NCBI GenBank assembly: GCA_017525915.1
Contig: JAFXSC010000026.1
Coordinates: 1-64,000, forward strand
Direction: 5' to 3'
DNA from: Ruminococcus sp.
GTDB taxonomy: Bacteria > Bacillota > Clostridia > Oscillospirales > Ruminococcaceae
DNA: 64,000 nt
Positions 50,222-58,367 of the stretch are shown here, in pieces. The notes under the pieces are model-generated. The model saw only the letters and a list, made by a program, of their open reading frames with translations. It ran no database searches and was not told the DNA's origin. Position numbers and translations under genes: made by a program. The first letter of the stretch is position 1, and every line of letters begins with the position of its first letter.

Positions 50222-51076
50222 TCAGTGGTCTGTACGGGTGAAGACACTGGTCTCGCCGTCAGCATAGACATAGAGCTTGTCGCCGATAACTCCGTATGTC
50301 ACCTTTTCAGTATCGTGATCTTCATCTTCGGCAATGTACATCTCAAGCTGATTGCCGCTTGTCGTATAAACGTACATATCCTCGTACAGCGCATAAACGC
50401 TCTCGCCCTTTATCACCAGAGCCGCACCTTCGTAATAGTCCAGATCATTGAGCGCCGAGTTCTCGTCTATCACGACCTTGTATGTACCGTCGAGGCTGTC
50501 GCCCGAGCCGGACGTTCTTTCGAGCTTTATGAACTCGTAATCTTCAATGCTGATAGAGATAACTCTGCCGTCAAATTCATAGGCTACGGGTGTTCCGTCA
50601 AAAACAGCCTTGCCGTTTTTGAAGCTGAGCTCATCGCTTATATCCAGCGAGGCAGAAGCCTTGCCGTTCGGCTTGAAGATGATCTCCATATTGAAATCCT
50701 CGTATTCATCCGAGAAATCGGTCTTCCAGCTTCCGATGAGGTCACCGCCTTTAAGCAGGGAAGGGTCGATCTCCGGAATATCATCGGAGGCTGGCTGTGT
50801 CTCTGAAGGACGCTCGGTAGTTGTTGCCTTTTCGGTAGTCTTCTGCGCCTTGGTAGTGGTCTCAGCGGTAGCTGCTTCTGATGTATCGGCATCAGTAGGC
50901 TCAGTTTCCTCATCTGTGCCGCTCACGATCTCGTCAGCACCGTTATTGCTGACGAGTGCCGAACCGCTGCTCTTAGTGGTATCCTCCTTGTCGGAGGAAC
51001 TGCTGTTTCCGCCGCAGGCTGCAAACGCTCCGGTTATGAGCATACTTCCTATCAGTATAGCCAAAGTCTTTTTCAT
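50222..51076 (-). CDS. Lipoprotein of unknown function, paired
   Basis: A 284-residue protein: lipobox TGAFAAC (Cys21), a long Thr/Ser/Glu linker (about 25-95), then a beta-rich domain starting LIGSWKTDF, with internal beta-hairpin repeats (GKASASLDISDELSF; GRVISISIEDYEF; GTYKVVIDENS). This lipocalin-like style of repeat occurs in other small surface lipoproteins of the group. Function unknown. It lies 18 bp downstream of a similar shorter lipoprotein. Confidence 0.75.
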   Translation of the reverse strand: MKKTLAILIGSMLITGAFAACGGNSSSSDKEDTTKSSGSALVSNNGADEIVSGTDEETEPTDADTSEAATAETTTKAQKTTEKATTTERPSETQPASDDIPEIDPSLLKGGDLIGSWKTDFSDEYEDFNMEIIFKPNGKASASLDISDELSFKNGKAVFDGTPVAYEFDGRVISISIEDYEFIKLERTSGSGDSLDGTYKVVIDENSALNDLDYYEGAALVIKGESVYALYEDMYVYTTSGNQLEMYIAEDEDHDTEKVTYGVIGDKLYVYADGETSVFTRTDH

Positions 51077-51094
51077 AGTGATCTCCTTCCGTTA

Positions 51095-51712
51095 TTATCC
51101 GACTTTTTTCAGCACTCTGACTCCGCCGTCCGCACGTTTTACGGAAAGCACACCGTCCGAGAGCTCTGCTTCACCGCTGCTGTCCGGGAAGCCGTTCCTG
51201 CCCTTCAGGTCGAGTTTTTCGCCGTCGAATGAATAGTCGATGGTATTTGCTGCGGTCACGCGTATCCTTTCGTCCTCTACATTGAAAAGTATCTCCGCGT
51301 TTTCGGGAGAGGCAGCTCCCATGCCTGAGGCTATGCTGTCACGCATACTTCCGCCTGTAAGAAGGTATTCCCCGTCATACGAGGAAGTGTCCGGCTCACC
51401 GGTGCGGTCGAGTATAAGCGCATCGTTTCCGAGTACCACTGCCCTGAGGATATCCCCGTCATATACCAGATCGTTTTCCGAGAAAAGTGTTCCGGAAATA
51501 AAAAGGCAGCCGTCGGAAAAATACATATCCTTCGGGTAGAGGTATACCCCCGCTCTGCCGTCTTCTCCGAAGATATAGCCTCCGTCGAAGCTGTCGTCCG
51601 AAACGCTCCACATACCCTTTATATCATTCTCGCTGCTTTTACTGCTCTTGCCGCAGGCTGTGCAGGCTATGGCAGCGGCGGCTGCGATAAGCAGAAGCCT
51701 TGCTCTCATCAT
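51095..51712 (-). CDS. Lipoprotein of unknown function, paired
   Basis: A 205-residue lipoprotein (MMRARLLLIAAAAAIACTAC; Cys20) with a beta-rich body (IKGMWSVSDDSFDGGYIFGEDGR; second half ending VLSVKRADGGVRVLKK). The 'GMWSVSDD...GGYIFGEDG' pattern resembles the start of the downstream lipoprotein, so the two probably share a fold by old duplication. Function unknown. It has its own promoter. Confidence 0.75.
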   Translation of the reverse strand: MMRARLLLIAAAAAIACTACGKSSKSSENDIKGMWSVSDDSFDGGYIFGEDGRAGVYLYPKDMYFSDGCLFISGTLFSENDLVYDGDILRAVVLGNDALILDRTGEPDTSSYDGEYLLTGGSMRDSIASGMGAASPENAEILFNVEDERIRVTAANTIDYSFDGEKLDLKGRNGFPDSSGEAELSDGVLSVKRADGGVRVLKKVG

Positions 51713-51749
51713 TTTCCTCCTTGAGATACATTCCAGTGTTGTTCTACTT

Positions 51750-51778
51750 ATTATAGCACCGGCTCAGCTCTATTTCAA
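51750..51778 (-). promoter_or_regulatory. Promoter of the lipoprotein pair
   Basis: Minus strand TTGAAA (51778-51773) and TATAAT (51755-51750) with a 17-bp spacer. Confidence 0.75.
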
Positions 51779-51890
51779 GCAATTGGAAAAAAAGTTCCTG
51801 AAATGTAATAATTTTTTTGCTGCCGGAACGCCGTTTTGTAAAAATCGCCGATAATTCCGGCGTTTCCGGACAACATAAAGCCTTTTTGCT

Positions 51891-51919
51891 TGACAAATCC
51901 TGTTTTTAATGGTAATATA
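51891..51919 (+). promoter_or_regulatory. Promoter of the riboswitch operon
   Basis: TTGACA at 51891-51896 and TAATAT at 51914-51919 with a 17-bp spacer; transcription should start just before the riboswitch. Confidence 0.8.
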
Positions 51920-51928
51920 TTGTTAATA

Positions 51929-52030
51929 AAAGGGAGTAGCTTCTTTACGTTATCCGTAAAGTGTCCGTATCGCCATAACCACAGCCCTGAGCTGTCGGAC
52001 GGACAAGGCTCAGGCTTTAGCAAGACTTTT
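51929..52030 (+). promoter_or_regulatory. yybP-ykoY (Mn2+) riboswitch aptamer
   Basis: The 5' end reads AAAAGGGAGTAGC and the 3' end GCAAGACTTTTG, matching the conserved ends of yybP-ykoY leaders (AAAGGGGAGTAGC and CAAGACCTTTG). Between them a helix CTTTACG/CGTAAAG (51944-51962 region) and a second long helix AGCCCTGAGC/GCTCAGGCT can form. The AAAG at the start pairs with CTTT at the end as P1. This class senses Mn2+ and switches gene expression on. It precedes a P-type ATPase operon, as in other bacteria. Confidence 0.85.
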
Positions 52031-52070
52031 GTTGCACGTTTCCGATGCAATGAAAGTCCTTTTTGTTTTT
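52024..52070 (+). terminator. Riboswitch expression platform: intrinsic terminator
   Basis: GACTTTTGTTGCA (52024-52036) pairs with TGCAATGAAAGTC (52046-52058), a continuous 13-bp stem with two G-U pairs and a 9-nt loop, followed by CTTTTTGTTTTTG. The 5' arm overlaps the aptamer's last strand (GACTTT), so Mn2+ binding should prevent the terminator and turn the operon on. Confidence 0.85.
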
Positions 52071-52104
52071 GCTATCCCAAATCATCTTTGAAAGGTAACG
52101 AAAT

Positions 52105-53256
52105 ATGAAAAAAACATCAGCACTTGCACTTTCTGCTGTACTTGCGGCTTCACTCGTCACCGCCTGCGGAAAGAACAGTGACAGCAGCTCGTCAGGCACT
52201 GAAACAACAGCTTCTTCAACGGAAGCAGATGCAGCAAATGCCGCTGAGGAGACCACCGAAGCTTCATCATCGGCTCCCGGGACCACGGAAGCTCAGAGCA
52301 CCGACGGCAATGACAGCCACGGACGTTACGAGGAGTCTTCCTATGCCAATCCGAATGACGACGCCAGCAACGGCGATCTTATGGCAGAGCTTTCAATGAA
52401 GGCTGAAAGTATTCCCCCTGACGAGGACGGCTTCAGGATAAAGGACGGTATCCTCTACGGCTATGACGGCGTGGAGAACGTGCTATATATCCCGGACGGC
52501 GTTACGCGCATAGAGTCGTGGTCGTTCAAGAACGATACCAATATCCGTGCGGTATATATCCCGGCATCGGTAACGAGCATCGGCGCTTTTGTGTTTGACT
52601 GCGCCTCCGCGCTCCAGCACGTCAGCACCGGAAATGGACTTGTATCTATCGGCGACAGTTCATTTTCAAGATGCTCCAGCCTTATGGACGTTAATCTCCC
52701 GGAAACCCTTACCTTCATCGGTGATTCGGCGTTCTGGGCTGACGGAGACCTCACGATACACGCTCCCGAGGGCTGCTATGCCGCAGAATTCGCAGCAAAC
52801 AGCAATGGCGAAATCAAATATTCCAGCTCACCTGCCTATTATGAGCCTGTTGACCTTGCATCAGTTATCCGCTCAAATCAGTATGAGTACGGGGAGTTCA
52901 CAGAGTTTGAGATATCTGCAGATATCACCGGCATCGAGGGCGAGGCTTTCGAGTATTGCAAAAACCTGAAAAGCATCACTGTGCCGTCAAACGTTAAGTA
53001 CATCAACGGCAGTGCCTTTGAATACTGCGACAGCCTTGAAACAGTCCGCATCGAAGAGGGCTGCGAGAGGATCGGCAGCTACGCCTTTTCCCATGTTCCT
53101 AAGCTGAAAGAGGTCTGGCTCCCGGCAAGCCTGAGCAATATCGACAAGAACGCCTTCCAGAATTACAGCGACGGCTGTGTGTTCCACGTTCCGTCAGGCT
53201 CCTACGCCGAGAAATTTATGATAAAGTACAATATGAACTTTGACAATAAAGTCTGA
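52105..53256 (+). CDS. Leucine-rich-repeat (BspA-type) lipoprotein
   Basis: A 383-residue protein: lipobox SLVTAC (Cys16), a long Ser/Thr/Glu linker (about 18-95), then LRR_5/BspA-type repeats (VTRIESWSFKNDTNIRAVYI; VTSIGAFVFDCASALQHVS; LVSIGDSSFSRCSSLMDVNL; CERIGSYAFSHVPKLKEVWL). These are surface-exposed binding modules. It is the first gene behind the Mn2+ riboswitch and 15 bp before the ATPase, so its expression is set by Mn2+. A link of such a protein with metal ions is unexpected. Confidence 0.85.
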   Translation: MKKTSALALSAVLAASLVTACGKNSDSSSSGTETTASSTEADAANAAEETTEASSSAPGTTEAQSTDGNDSHGRYEESSYANPNDDASNGDLMAELSMKAESIPPDEDGFRIKDGILYGYDGVENVLYIPDGVTRIESWSFKNDTNIRAVYIPASVTSIGAFVFDCASALQHVSTGNGLVSIGDSSFSRCSSLMDVNLPETLTFIGDSAFWADGDLTIHAPEGCYAAEFAANSNGEIKYSSSPAYYEPVDLASVIRSNQYEYGEFTEFEISADITGIEGEAFEYCKNLKSITVPSNVKYINGSAFEYCDSLETVRIEEGCERIGSYAFSHVPKLKEVWLPASLSNIDKNAFQNYSDGCVFHVPSGSYAEKFMIKYNMNFDNKV

Positions 53257-53271
53257 TAAAGGAGTTGGATT

Positions 53272-55869
53272 ATGAATTATTTCGATCAGGACGCGGAAAG
53301 CGTCGTAAAGTCTCTCGGCTCTGACCGTGAGAATGGACTTACCGACCAGCAGGTCACAGAAAGCCGTGAAAAATACGGTGTAAACGCCATTGCCGAGGAA
53401 AAGCCCAAGAGCATTCTCAGGGTATTCCTTGAACAGTTTGCCGACCTCCTTGTTGTGATACTCATCATCGCTTCGATAGTTTCCATGGTAAGCGGTGAGC
53501 TCGGAAGCACTATCGTTATCCTCGTCGTTCTCATCATGAATGCCGTTCTCGGTACTCTCCAGCACGTCAAAGCCCAGAAGTCGCTCTCCAGTCTCAAAGC
53601 CATGAGCGCCCCGAACGCAAGAGTCCTCCGTAACGGCGCACAGACCGAGATACCTGCCTCTGAGGTCGTTGTCGGCGATATCCTCCTCATGGAAGCCGGA
53701 AACGTTGCCGCAGCCGACGGACGTCTCCTCGAAGCCGCTTCCTTGCAGGTAAATGAGAGCGCCCTCACCGGTGAATCCCTGAACGTTACCAAGTCCACCG
53801 CTAAAATAGACCAGTCCGAGCTTGCCCTCGGTGACAGGGTGAACATGATCTACTCCGGCTCGAATATCTCCAACGGACGCGGCGTGGCTGTTGTCACCGG
53901 CGTCGGAATGGATACCGAAATAGGCAAGATCGCTTCGCTCATGCAGAACGCCAAGAAAAAGAAAACTCCGCTCCAGGTAAGTCTCGACAAGTTCAGCAAG
54001 GTGCTCTCTATCGCTATCATCGCTATATGTATAGCGGTATTCCTTATGACTTATTTCATCAACGACCAGCCTGCCGTTGATGCCCTCATGTTCGCAGTTG
54101 CGCTTGCAGTTGCGGCTATCCCGGAGGCTCTCAGCTCCATCATAACCATTTCCCTTGCTATCGGCACTCAGAAGATGTCAAGGCAGAAGGCTATCATCAA
54201 GGACCTCAAAGCGGTCGAGGGTCTGGGCTGCGTATCCATTATCTGCTCGGACAAGACCGGTACTCTTACACAAAACCGCATGACAGTCCGCGACCTTGCA
54301 TTCCCCGGTGAAAAGGCAAAGGACGAGCTCCTCCTTGCTATGGCGCTCTGCAATGACGCCGCAAAGGACGGTGAACAGTGGCTCGGCGACCCGACCGAGA
54401 CTGCCCTTTCCGAATACCTCGGAAACGATGAATACCTCCGCATACGCAGCGAAAATCCGCGTATTGACGAGATCCCCTTCGACAGCGACAGAAAGCTCAT
54501 GACTACCGTTCATAATATCGGCGGCGAGCGCACTGCCTATACAAAGGGCGCTATCGACGTTCTTGTCCCGCGTATGGAATACGTCCTCGCTGACAGCGGT
54601 ATCCGTCCCATAACCGAGGAGGACAAGGATAATATCAGAAAGGCTAACCTCACCTATTCCGAAAACGGCATGAGAGTTCTTGCCTTCGCAAAGAAGCTCC
54701 ACACTCCCGATAAGAGCCTTACGCTCGAAGATGAGAGCGGCTACGTCTACATAGGTCTTACCGCTATGACCGACCCGCCGCGTGAGGAGAGCAAGGCCGC
54801 CGTTGCAGAATGTATCTCTGCCGGCATCAAGCCCATTATGATAACCGGTGACCACAAGCTCACGGCTGTCGCTATTGCCAGGGAAATAGGTATCTACAAG
54901 GATGGCGACCTCGCTATGGACGGCAACGAGCTCAACAATATCTCCGATGAGGAACTCTCCGCAAAGCTCGAAAAGATATCCGTTTACGCAAGAGTTTCGC
55001 CTGAGCATAAAATACGCATAGTTGACCTCTGGCAGAAGAAGGACAAGGTAGTCGCCATGACCGGCGACGGCGTAAATGACGCTCCTGCGCTGAAAAAGGC
55101 TGACGTCGGCGTGGCTATGGGTATCACCGGTACCGAGGTATCAAAGGACGCCGCTTCGATGATACTTGCCGACGACAACTTCGCTACTATCGTCAAGGCT
55201 GTTGCAAACGGCAGATGTATCTACAATAACATCAAGAACGCTATAAAGTTCCTGCTTGCCGGAAACGCTGCTGCTATCATAGTCGTGCTCCTCACGACCG
55301 TATTTGACCTGCCGCTGCCATTCATGCCGGTACACCTCCTGTTCATCAACCTCCTCACCGATTCGCTCCCGGCTCTCGCACTCTGTATGGAGCCCATGCA
55401 GCCCGGCATCATGAAAGAAAAGCCGCGTCCGTCCAACGAGTCGATACTCAACAAGGAGAGCGGTCTGTATATCGTTATCCACAGCATTATCATCGCCGCC
55501 TGCGTAATGGCTGCATTCATGATAGGCAAGCAGAGCTGTGACTCCGCCGCAATGGCAAGCACAATGGCTTTTGCTACGCTCTGCCTTGCAAGACTCTTTG
55601 AAGGCTTCGACAGCCGCGGAAAGCACTCCCTCGCAAAGCTCGGCTTCACCACCAACCTCTTTACCGCCGGTGCTTTCCTCATCGGAGCTCTTCTCCTGAC
55701 CAGTGCTCTGCTTATTACTCCCTTCCACGGCTTTATGTCTGTAAGCAACTCCTTCGGCATGACGGACTTCCTCATCGTTATCGGCTTCGCGTTCATTCCC
55801 TTCGCACTTACACAGATCGCAAGAATGGTCAGGGAAGCAGTGTACGCACAGGCTAAGGAACAGCAGTGA
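53272..55869 (+). CDS. P-type cation ATPase (Ca2+/Mn2+-exporting type)
   Basis: An 865-residue P2-type ATPase of full length with ten membrane segments. Key sites: the TGES loop (ALTGES), DKTGTLT with phosphorylated Asp327, TGDGVNDAP (597 on), and a fourth-segment motif PEALSS at 284-289 where SERCA-type pumps have PEGLPA. It sits under a Mn2+ riboswitch, so Mn2+ export (possibly with Ca2+) is likely. In other Firmicutes P-type ATPases under this riboswitch protect from manganese excess. AAGGAG precedes ATG. Confidence 0.9.
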   Translation: MNYFDQDAESVVKSLGSDRENGLTDQQVTESREKYGVNAIAEEKPKSILRVFLEQFADLLVVILIIASIVSMVSGELGSTIVILVVLIMNAVLGTLQHVKAQKSLSSLKAMSAPNARVLRNGAQTEIPASEVVVGDILLMEAGNVAAADGRLLEAASLQVNESALTGESLNVTKSTAKIDQSELALGDRVNMIYSGSNISNGRGVAVVTGVGMDTEIGKIASLMQNAKKKKTPLQVSLDKFSKVLSIAIIAICIAVFLMTYFINDQPAVDALMFAVALAVAAIPEALSSIITISLAIGTQKMSRQKAIIKDLKAVEGLGCVSIICSDKTGTLTQNRMTVRDLAFPGEKAKDELLLAMALCNDAAKDGEQWLGDPTETALSEYLGNDEYLRIRSENPRIDEIPFDSDRKLMTTVHNIGGERTAYTKGAIDVLVPRMEYVLADSGIRPITEEDKDNIRKANLTYSENGMRVLAFAKKLHTPDKSLTLEDESGYVYIGLTAMTDPPREESKAAVAECISAGIKPIMITGDHKLTAVAIAREIGIYKDGDLAMDGNELNNISDEELSAKLEKISVYARVSPEHKIRIVDLWQKKDKVVAMTGDGVNDAPALKKADVGVAMGITGTEVSKDAASMILADDNFATIVKAVANGRCIYNNIKNAIKFLLAGNAAAIIVVLLTTVFDLPLPFMPVHLLFINLLTDSLPALALCMEPMQPGIMKEKPRPSNESILNKESGLYIVIHSIIIAACVMAAFMIGKQSCDSAAMASTMAFATLCLARLFEGFDSRGKHSLAKLGFTTNLFTAGAFLIGALLLTSALLITPFHGFMSVSNSFGMTDFLIVIGFAFIPFALTQIARMVREAVYAQAKEQQ

Positions 55870-56405
55870 GAGCGCTCGTTATGAATTGCAGTCCCGTCAG
55901 GAACGGTGCAACTGCAGAGATAGTAAATATTATCGTACAGCAGCTTTCAAGCCGCTATGAAGTGAAAAGCATCGGCATCGACGACTACTCCTTCGGCTTC
56001 TGCAAAGGCTGCCGGAGCTGCCACAATACTGCAAAGTGCGTTCAGCACGACGGATTTGACCTTGCAGCTGAGGAATTTGAACGTGCGGACATAATAGTCT
56101 GCGTTGCCCCGTCCTACTGGGCGGACGTGCCGGGACAGTTCAAAGCGTTCATCGACAGGTTCACGCCGTGGTGCAATACCCATGAGCCGCACGCTTCTCT
56201 CAGCAGGGGCAAGCGCGGCTATGCGGTCGCCCTGAGAACAGGTCCCTCCATGCCGGAATGCCAGCGCATTATCGGTACTATCGAGCATTTCTACGGCCAC
56301 CTCGAAATCGAATGCTGCGGCTCGCTCGGACTCTGCTCCGTCGAGTACAAAGAAGCGGTCGAACCCAGAAAAGCAGAAATTATCGGATTTTGCAGCAAGA
56401 TATGA
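55866..56405 (+). CDS. Flavodoxin-like NAD(P)H-dependent oxidoreductase
   Basis: A 179-residue protein: RALVMNCSPVRNGATAEIVN (residues 2-21) is the FMN phosphate loop of the iron-sulfur flavoprotein/FMN reductase group, and GFCKGCRSCHNTAKC holds the Cys cluster also seen in the truncated flavodoxin at 3620. GTG 55866 overlaps the ATPase stop (GTGA) with AAGGA upstream, so it is coupled to it. Role in the operon unclear; perhaps redox of a metal or thiol. Confidence 0.85.
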   Translation: MRALVMNCSPVRNGATAEIVNIIVQQLSSRYEVKSIGIDDYSFGFCKGCRSCHNTAKCVQHDGFDLAAEEFERADIIVCVAPSYWADVPGQFKAFIDRFTPWCNTHEPHASLSRGKRGYAVALRTGPSMPECQRIIGTIEHFYGHLEIECCGSLGLCSVEYKEAVEPRKAEIIGFCSKI

Positions 56406-56410
56406 AATAA

Positions 56411-56435
56411 GGGACGCCATAAGGCGTCCCTTTTC
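56411..56435. terminator. Terminator between convergent genes
   Basis: GGGACGCC (56411-56418) pairs with GGCGTCCC (56423-56430) around ATAA, followed by TTTTC; it ends the Mn2+ riboswitch operon and lies at the end of birA. Confidence 0.9.
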
Positions 56436-57411
56436 AATCCTTCTTTATACGGCAGAGATTGGCTTCGCCGGAGCCGAGGTGTTTCACCGAGCCGTCGGGA
56501 AGCTCTATTATGAGATTGGCATTATCGTCAATGCCGAGTGCCTTTCCTGTGATGCTTTCGTTTCCGACATTGGCAGTTATCATATTGCCCGTAAGCAGCT
56601 CGCGGCGGCGGTATTCAGGGAGAAATCCGCGCTGCTCAATCGTACCGATGTACTTCCGCAGTCTCACAGCTATCCCGGCACAGAGAGCGTTCCGGTCTGG
56701 ACGCACTCCGCATTCAGCCTCAACCGAAGTCGCACGTTCCGCAAGCTCGCCGGAGAATGTTCCGCTGACGTTCACGCCGATACCGATGACCGCATAGTCA
56801 AGGGCTTTCATTTCGAGCCCGAGGGAAGCTTCCGTGAGTATGCCGCAGATCTTTTTCCCGCCGATATAAATATCGTTCACCCATTTTATACGGGTGTCCG
56901 CACCGCTCATATCCTCAACAGCCTCCGCGACCGCTGCGGCTGCCGCAGTCGTAAGCATCGAGGTAAGGCTCAGTTCAAGCTCCGGGCGAACGATAACGCT
57001 CATGTACAGTCCCGAGCCCGGCGGCGATACAAAGCTCCTTCCGAGCCTTCCCTTGCCGGCAGTCTGCGAATCCGCGGTCACGATCGTACCGTCAGGAGCA
57101 CCGGCTGACGCAAGCTCCTTTGCCGCTGTATTGGTCGAACCGACCTCGCTGAACACCTTGACAGTCCGGCAGGGATAGTCCTCCGGAAGATGCGAGAGTA
57201 TCAGCTCTGCCGAAAGGCGGTTGTTGCTGTCGGCGAGCCTGTAACCCTTTGAAGCTGCCGATTCTATGACATATCCCTCCGCTTCGAGGGACTTTACCGC
57301 TTTCCATACCGCATTGCGGCTCACGCCGAGACTTTCCGCAAGCACCGCACCGGAGACATATTCTCCGCCGGCTGACGCAAGTGTATTGAGCAGTGAATCC
57401 TTAACGTTCAT
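56434..57411 (-). CDS. birA: Biotin operon repressor/biotin-protein ligase BirA
   Basis: A 325-residue protein: N-terminal HTH (about 8-60: LAESLGVSRNAVWKAVKSLE), then the ligase domain with the biotin-binding loop GRLGRSF (about 119-125) and KWVNDIYIGGKKICGILTE, and a C-terminal SH3-like cap. It attaches biotin to carboxylase carrier proteins and may repress biotin genes. It is followed by the terminator and precedes nothing of the pathway here. Confidence 0.93.
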   Translation of the reverse strand: MNVKDSLLNTLASAGGEYVSGAVLAESLGVSRNAVWKAVKSLEAEGYVIESAASKGYRLADSNNRLSAELILSHLPEDYPCRTVKVFSEVGSTNTAAKELASAGAPDGTIVTADSQTAGKGRLGRSFVSPPGSGLYMSVIVRPELELSLTSMLTTAAAAAVAEAVEDMSGADTRIKWVNDIYIGGKKICGILTEASLGLEMKALDYAVIGIGVNVSGTFSGELAERATSVEAECGVRPDRNALCAGIAVRLRKYIGTIEQRGFLPEYRRRELLTGNMITANVGNESITGKALGIDDNANLIIELPDGSVKHLGSGEANLCRIKKD

Positions 57412-58367
57412 CAGTTTCCTCCCTGTCCGGTCTGCGTTCTCAGCCTGCTATACATCGAACCGACCGCAAACGCTGATATATCTGCAAGAACAGAAGCTAT
57501 ACGCATCGTAAGAACGAAAAGCATTATCCTGTCCTGATATTTTTCTCCGCTGACAAATATCATAACGCCCTCGCGTATGCCGATACCGCCTGGAGCGCCC
57601 GGTGTAACGAAACCGATTATCCACGCGAACATGAACGCTCCCGTGAGCACTGCAAGCTCTTTCGCAGAGGCTTCCGGAACGATGAGCGCCATGCAGGCGA
57701 AGTACATCGCTGCCGAAACGCAGTTGTGTACGGAATAATAGAATATGCCGCTGAGAAGCTGCTTCTTGTCGCATTTTTTCAGGCTCTCGGCGTATCGCGA
57801 GATGTAGCCGGAAATCCTGTCGCGGAATTTAAGCCTTATGACTGCGATGAGGAGTATCAGCAGCACCGCTCCGGCAGCTCCGACCAGCAGTATGCTCCGT
57901 CCGTATTTTCTCATAAGCTCCGCTATGCGGCTGCCGAGAAGTACAACAGAGACCGCGCCCGTCCAAAAGACGCAGAAGAAAATATCGAGCAGGGTAGCAC
58001 AGGCAACATCGACGTGGCTTATCTTCATATCCGCCGCAAGCTGATTTCTTCCGACATACTGAAAAACGTTGCCGGGAATGTATTTGTAGATGTTCGACCG
58101 GGTATATACCGGCATAGCTGCGGAATATGATATCCTGACGCCGGAAAGCGACCGCGTGAACATCAGCCACGGGAAGCAGGCTATGATAATGAGCGCCGCC
58201 TGCATGACCGTGCTCAGCGCAAATGCACTTATAACCGAGGGAGAGCTGAGGTCCGACATTTTTATGTCCATATCCGCGATCTTCTTGACAATGAAGACGA
58301 GCGCGAGTATCACCAGAGCGTTTCCGGCAAGCTTTACCGCCTTTTTTGCATTGAAATTCTTACTCAT
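57411..58367 (-). CDS. Lysylphosphatidylglycerol synthase-TM/flippase-like membrane protein
   Basis: A 318-residue protein with about eight membrane segments (for example LVILALVFIVKKIADM and LLILLIAVIRLKF) and the family segment FVTPGAPGGIGIREGV (about residues 249-264). The group (UPF0104/LPG_synthase_TM) includes flippases for lipid-linked sugars. It sits at the end of a glycosyltransferase cluster, so it may help export the polysaccharide. It abuts birA. Confidence 0.85.
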   Translation of the reverse strand: MSKNFNAKKAVKLAGNALVILALVFIVKKIADMDIKMSDLSSPSVISAFALSTVMQAALIIIACFPWLMFTRSLSGVRISYSAAMPVYTRSNIYKYIPGNVFQYVGRNQLAADMKISHVDVACATLLDIFFCVFWTGAVSVVLLGSRIAELMRKYGRSILLVGAAGAVLLILLIAVIRLKFRDRISGYISRYAESLKKCDKKQLLSGIFYYSVHNCVSAAMYFACMALIVPEASAKELAVLTGAFMFAWIIGFVTPGAPGGIGIREGVMIFVSGEKYQDRIMLFVLTMRIASVLADISAFAVGSMYSRLRTQTGQGGN

